Below, piece by piece: positions 14,060 to 16,840 of a DNA stretch of 16,840 nucleotides. Source of the stretch: DASXTW01 sp046726275 (GTDB taxonomy: Bacteria; Actinomycetota; UBA4738). The position numbers and the translations under genes were made by a program. Under the pieces are notes generated by a model. The model was not told where the DNA came from. It did not search any database and saw only the letters and a program-made list of their open reading frames with translations. Location of the stretch: contig JBKPAF010000053.1 of assembly GCA_046726275.1 (NCBI GenBank), positions 1 through 16,840 on the forward strand, read 5' to 3'. Position 1 is the first letter of the stretch. Each line of letters opens with the position of its first letter.

Positions 14060-15667
14060 ATGCGCCGTGCGCTTCTTGTAGTTGGCCTCTGTGTGGCCTC
14101 AAGCCTCATCGCAACGATCCCCGCTGGGGCGACATCGAGACCTGCGCCGTCCGGACTTCGTTCGGACTTCAACGGCGACGGTGTGGCGGACCTCGCGATC
14201 GGGGCCCCCGGAGCCGACGAGGCTGGCGTAGAGGGGGCAGGCGCCGTGAACGTCCTGTTCGGAACAGCCGCTTCCGGCCTTCAGGCTGAGGACCCGGACG
14301 ATCAACGGTGGACCCAGGCGGGCGATATCGATGGCGACCTGGAGGCCGGCGAACGGTTTGGCGCCGCCCTGGCGTCGGGGGACTTCAGCGGTGACGGGTT
14401 CGCCGATCTCGCGATCGGGGTTCCGAACGCGGACTTCCCCGGCAACGTCGACGCTGGCGAGGTGAACGTCATCTACGGCTCTGCGACGGGGCTCACCCCG
14501 ACCGATGACCAGCTCTGGTACCAGCGCGGCCCAGTGGTGAAGGGGAATCCAGGGCCCAACGAGCACTTCGGAGGGGTCCTGACGGCTGGGGACTTCAACG
14601 GCGATGGATTCGACGACCTGGCCATCGGGATCCCCGGCGACGTCCTGTCCGACCTGTCGGGCGTGGGGGGCGTGATCGTGCTGTTCGGGGCTCCCGGTGG
14701 CCTTCAGGCGGTGGTCCCTGAACACCAGCTCTGGTCGCAGGCGAACACCGGCGTCGACGGAACGGCCGAGGCCGGCGACCACTTCGGTGCCGCTCTGGCG
14801 GCTGGGGACATGAACGGCGACGGGTTCGACGATCTCGCCATCGGCGTTCCAGGCGAGGACCTCATGGGCTCTGACGTGGATACGGGAGCGACGAACATCC
14901 TGTACGGGTCCCCGGACGGCCCGCAGACGGTGTTCCCCAAGGATCAGCTCTGGACCCAGGACAGGGCCGGCGTGAGCGGAACCGCCGAGGCCGGGGATGC
15001 CTTTGGGTCCGGCCTCGCCGCATCGAATCCGAACGGGGACGAGTTCGCCGACCTGGCGGTTGGGGCCTCGCTGGAGGATCTGGGGTCACGTCGCGATGCG
15101 GGTGTGGTGCACCTCCTGTACGGGGAAGACGGCGGTCTGCAGGCCTCCTCCCCCGACGATCAGCTGTGGTCGCAGGACAGCCCTGGGGTACAGGATGCGG
15201 CCGAGCCCGGCGACAGGTTCGGACGGTTCCTCGTGTTCGCCGACTTCGGCGGGGACGGCTTCGCGGACCTCGCCGTCGGCGTACCGTTCGAGGACTCGCC
15301 GAACAACAGTGGAGTCGTGCACGTGCTACCTGGCTCGGCCGACGGACTGACCTCTGCGGGGAACCAGGTTTGGTCGCAGAACAGTTCGGGCGTGGATGGT
15401 GTCCGGGAGGCGGGCGATCGATTCGGATCCGCCCTGGGCGGAGCGGAGTTCAATATGGACTCCTTCGACGACCTGGCCATCGGGGTACCGCGTGAGACGG
15501 TGGGAGACGCGACCGGCACGGGGGCCGTGAATACCCTGTACGGATCGGCCTCGGGGCTCCAGGTGACCTCCCCTGCGGACCAGCTCTGGCACGAAGGCGT
15601 GGCCGGGGTTCAGGGAGAGCCGGCCCCCGGGAATTCGTTCGGCTCCGCGTTGTCCGGCGTGATCTGA
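14060..15667 (+). CDS. Secreted FG-GAP repeat (integrin alpha-type beta-propeller) protein
   Basis: This 535-residue exported protein starts with a signal peptide (MRRALLVVGLCVASSL..., cleavage predicted after AGA at residue 24). The rest is seven FG-GAP repeats of 68-73 residues, whose calcium-binding loops begin near residues 36, 108, 178, 250, 323, 395 and 463 with the pattern DxNGDGxxDLAIG. The fifth (NPNGDEFADL) and seventh (EFNMDSFDDL) loops deviate from the calcium consensus. Each blade also has a QLWSQ-type strand and a GVxGxAEAGDxFG turn. Seven repeats match a closed integrin-alpha-like propeller, and nothing else is fused to it. Such proteins bind ligands or cell-surface partners; which one is unknown. 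The start at 14060 has GGGAGG six bases upstream and begins the signal peptide directly. The gene converges with the second SnoaL-like gene, 19 bases apart. Confidence 0.93.
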   Translation: MRRALLVVGLCVASSLIATIPAGATSRPAPSGLRSDFNGDGVADLAIGAPGADEAGVEGAGAVNVLFGTAASGLQAEDPDDQRWTQAGDIDGDLEAGERFGAALASGDFSGDGFADLAIGVPNADFPGNVDAGEVNVIYGSATGLTPTDDQLWYQRGPVVKGNPGPNEHFGGVLTAGDFNGDGFDDLAIGIPGDVLSDLSGVGGVIVLFGAPGGLQAVVPEHQLWSQANTGVDGTAEAGDHFGAALAAGDMNGDGFDDLAIGVPGEDLMGSDVDTGATNILYGSPDGPQTVFPKDQLWTQDRAGVSGTAEAGDAFGSGLAASNPNGDEFADLAVGASLEDLGSRRDAGVVHLLYGEDGGLQASSPDDQLWSQDSPGVQDAAEPGDRFGRFLVFADFGGDGFADLAVGVPFEDSPNNSGVVHVLPGSADGLTSAGNQVWSQNSSGVDGVREAGDRFGSALGGAEFNMDSFDDLAIGVPRETVGDATGTGAVNTLYGSASGLQVTSPADQLWHEGVAGVQGEPAPGNSFGSALSGVI

Positions 15668-15686
15668 CCGGGGTTTCGTTTCAGGC

Positions 15687-16079
15687 TCAGGACGAGGCCA
15701 TCTCGTCCATGGCCTGCTGCTCGGAGAACTGCAGCCAGACCTCGGCGATCTTGCCGTCCTTGATGTGCATCACGACTACTTGCTGTTGCTCCAGGAACTG
15801 CCCACCCCGGCTCGCTCGGATCTTGTTCAGGACCACGGCATGGTCGTCGTTCGCCAGGACGTCGTGGTTCTCCACCTCGGGAGGGGCATCGAGGATCTGC
15901 ATCTGCTGCTGGAACATCCGGGCCACCTCGTCCTTGCCCCGGTAGTCACCGGCCATCGGGCCTCGGCCGGGGAAGTGGATGACCACGTCGTCCGCGTGGT
16001 GGCCGAGGAACCCCTCGATGTCGCGCTTCGATATCGCTTCGGTGGCGCTCCGAGCGATCTCCTCGTTTGGGTGGGCCAT
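15687..16079 (-). CDS. SnoaL-like / nuclear transport factor 2 family protein
   Basis: This 130-residue protein has the NTF2-like pattern: an N-terminal helix (EEIARSATEAISKRDIEGFLGHHADDVVIHFPG), a GPMAGDYRGKDEVARMF segment and the closing strand KDGKIAEVWLQFSE. The family includes small hydrolases, isomerases and ligand-binding proteins; the catalytic residues of characterised members cannot be assigned here. It is unrelated at the sequence level to the other SnoaL-like protein in the window apart from the shared fold. The ATG is preceded by AAAGGAGC with a five-base spacer. It lies 85 bases downstream of the AHSA1 gene on the same strand and may be transcribed with it. Confidence 0.85.
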   Translation of the reverse strand: MAHPNEEIARSATEAISKRDIEGFLGHHADDVVIHFPGRGPMAGDYRGKDEVARMFQQQMQILDAPPEVENHDVLANDDHAVVLNKIRASRGGQFLEQQQVVVMHIKDGKIAEVWLQFSEQQAMDEMASS

Positions 16080-16164
16080 GACTCGCTCCTTTCCTCGAGC
16101 GACGATGGCATCGACACTACCGCTTGCGGTCGAAACGCGCTGGTCGTGTGGGGGGCCGCCCGGG

Positions 16165-16593
16165 CTATCGCTCGAGAAGTTCCTTCAGCTTCTCGAGCAC
16201 GGCCTTCCAGCTCTGGTCGGAGACCGCCTTGGCCTCCTCGGATGGGAGGTTCTCCTCCGATACCGTGAGCTCGGTTGTCCCATCCTGCTCCGAAAGAGCC
16301 CACGTGACCTCCTGGTAGTTCTCCGGAGCGTCCGCCTTGTTCGAGAGCGGACTCCAATGGGTGTGAACGAGGAGGCTGGGGGGTTCGAAGCGGATGATCT
16401 CGCCCTTGTCCTCATAAGGCTTCCCCTGGAACTCGCCTCTGTGGACCAGCTGGCTTCCGACCCTCCAGTCCGACTCGGTGTCCACGCCGAAGAACCACTG
16501 CTTGATCAGCTCAGGCGTCGTCAACGCCTTCCAGACCTCATCGGCAGGAGCCTTGATGAGGATGGAGTGCCTGGAGTCGAGATCACTCATCAT
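16165..16593 (-). CDS. SRPBCC/AHSA1 domain protein
   Basis: This 142-residue protein has the AHSA1-type START-like fold: an opening strand HSILIKAPADEVWKALTTPELIKQWFFG, a central HRGEFQGKPYEDKGEIIRFEPP sheet, a TWALSEQDGTTELTVSEENL stretch and a C-terminal helix WKAVLEKLKELLE. The fold binds hydrophobic ligands or partner proteins; in this subgroup roles are mostly unassigned. Two adjacent ATG codons are possible; the first is favoured by GAAGGGAGG five bases upstream. That ATG overlaps the stop codon of the antiporter gene in an ATGA, so translation is probably coupled. With no DNA-binding regulator beside it, the arsR-AHSA1 pairing often seen elsewhere does not apply. Confidence 0.88.
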   Translation of the reverse strand: MMSDLDSRHSILIKAPADEVWKALTTPELIKQWFFGVDTESDWRVGSQLVHRGEFQGKPYEDKGEIIRFEPPSLLVHTHWSPLSNKADAPENYQEVTWALSEQDGTTELTVSEENLPSEEAKAVSDQSWKAVLEKLKELLER

Positions 16594-16840
16594 GTTGGCC
16601 TCCCTTCGCTCTCACTCGATACCCGTCCGCGAATCCTTCGATGCATCCGGCTGGAGAGTGGTTCGACCAATCGGGCCGCGATGGGGCCGGCAACCGCGAG
16701 GGCCATCACATAGGTCACGGTGACGGAGGTGAGTCTCGGTTCCAGGCCGGCTGAGGCGGCCAGCCCGGCGATCGCGATGGAAAACTCGCCTCGGGAGATG
16801 AGCGTCGCTCCGGCGCGAGTCCGTTCCAGAGGTTCTAGGC
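16590..16840 (-). CDS. Cation:proton antiporter, C-terminal part (CPA2/KefB-like), partial
   Basis: Reading the minus strand from 16838 gives 82 codons up to a TGA at 16590-16592. The sequence contains RAGATLISRGEFSIAIAGLA, AGLEPRLTS and VTYVMALAVAGPIAARL, which match the last membrane helices of monovalent cation:proton antiporters; the RGEF(S/A) motif is characteristic of the CPA2 group. It then ends in a basic cytoplasmic tail (RMHRRIRGR). The start lies beyond the window, so the frame has no initiation codon here. Exchange of Na+ or K+ for protons across the membrane is the family role; the ion is unknown. The stop overlaps the start of the AHSA1 gene by ATGA. Confidence 0.85.
   Translation of the reverse strand, partial: LEPLERTRAGATLISRGEFSIAIAGLAASAGLEPRLTSVTVTYVMALAVAGPIAARLVEPLSSRMHRRIRGRVSSESEGRPT

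Overview
The window looks like a piece of the chromosome of a high-GC bacterium, most likely an uncultured member of the Actinomycetota. This is inferred from strong GC bias at third codon positions, clear GGAGG-type ribosome sites, one apparently leaderless promoter, and several families frequent in that phylum (a GGECS-type disulfide oxidoreductase, a DUF6582-like/class III cyclase fusion, a Lys/Ala-rich histone H1-like protein). I see no rRNA, tRNA, CRISPR array, phage gene or insertion sequence. It reads as an ordinary chromosomal segment with one decayed gene and several recent small tandem duplications.

Region 1 (1-2042, minus strand) is a compact operon: a stand-alone response-regulator receiver protein, an ABC-2 type ATPase and its permease, which is cut by the window start. 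Region 2 (2281-7496) is metabolic. An S9 prolyl-oligopeptidase-like peptidase (+) converges on a glycogen-debranching-type glycosidase (-), and the glycosidase is divergent from a glucose 1-dehydrogenase of haloarchaeal type (+). The last two share a 122-bp intergenic region and could link alpha-glucan breakdown to glucose oxidation. Region 3 (7502-10244) holds a metal-dependent cyclase/kynurenine-formamidase-like hydrolase (-), an FAD-dependent pyridine nucleotide-disulfide oxidoreductase (+) and a SnoaL-like protein (-). The start region of the SnoaL-like gene is a 20-bp tandem repeat.

Region 4 (10451-13637) has a secreted chymotrypsin-fold protease followed by a UUCG hairpin. Next is a histone H1-like protein (-) built from nested, nearly identical repeats and ending in a proline-rich tail. 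It is divergent from a multidomain DUF6582-like/class III nucleotide cyclase (+) whose gene appears leaderless. Region 5 (13638-16840) contains the 5' remnant of an EamA-type transporter, a secreted seven-repeat FG-GAP beta-propeller protein (+), a second SnoaL-like protein (-), and an AHSA1/SRPBCC protein (-) coupled by an ATGA overlap to the C-terminal end of a cation:proton antiporter that continues past the window end.

No single locus is clearly a new multi-gene system. The best candidates for a closer look are the histone-like/cyclase divergent pair, the self-overlapping mini-frames at the SnoaL start, and the haloarchaeal-type glucose dehydrogenase next to the debranching enzyme.
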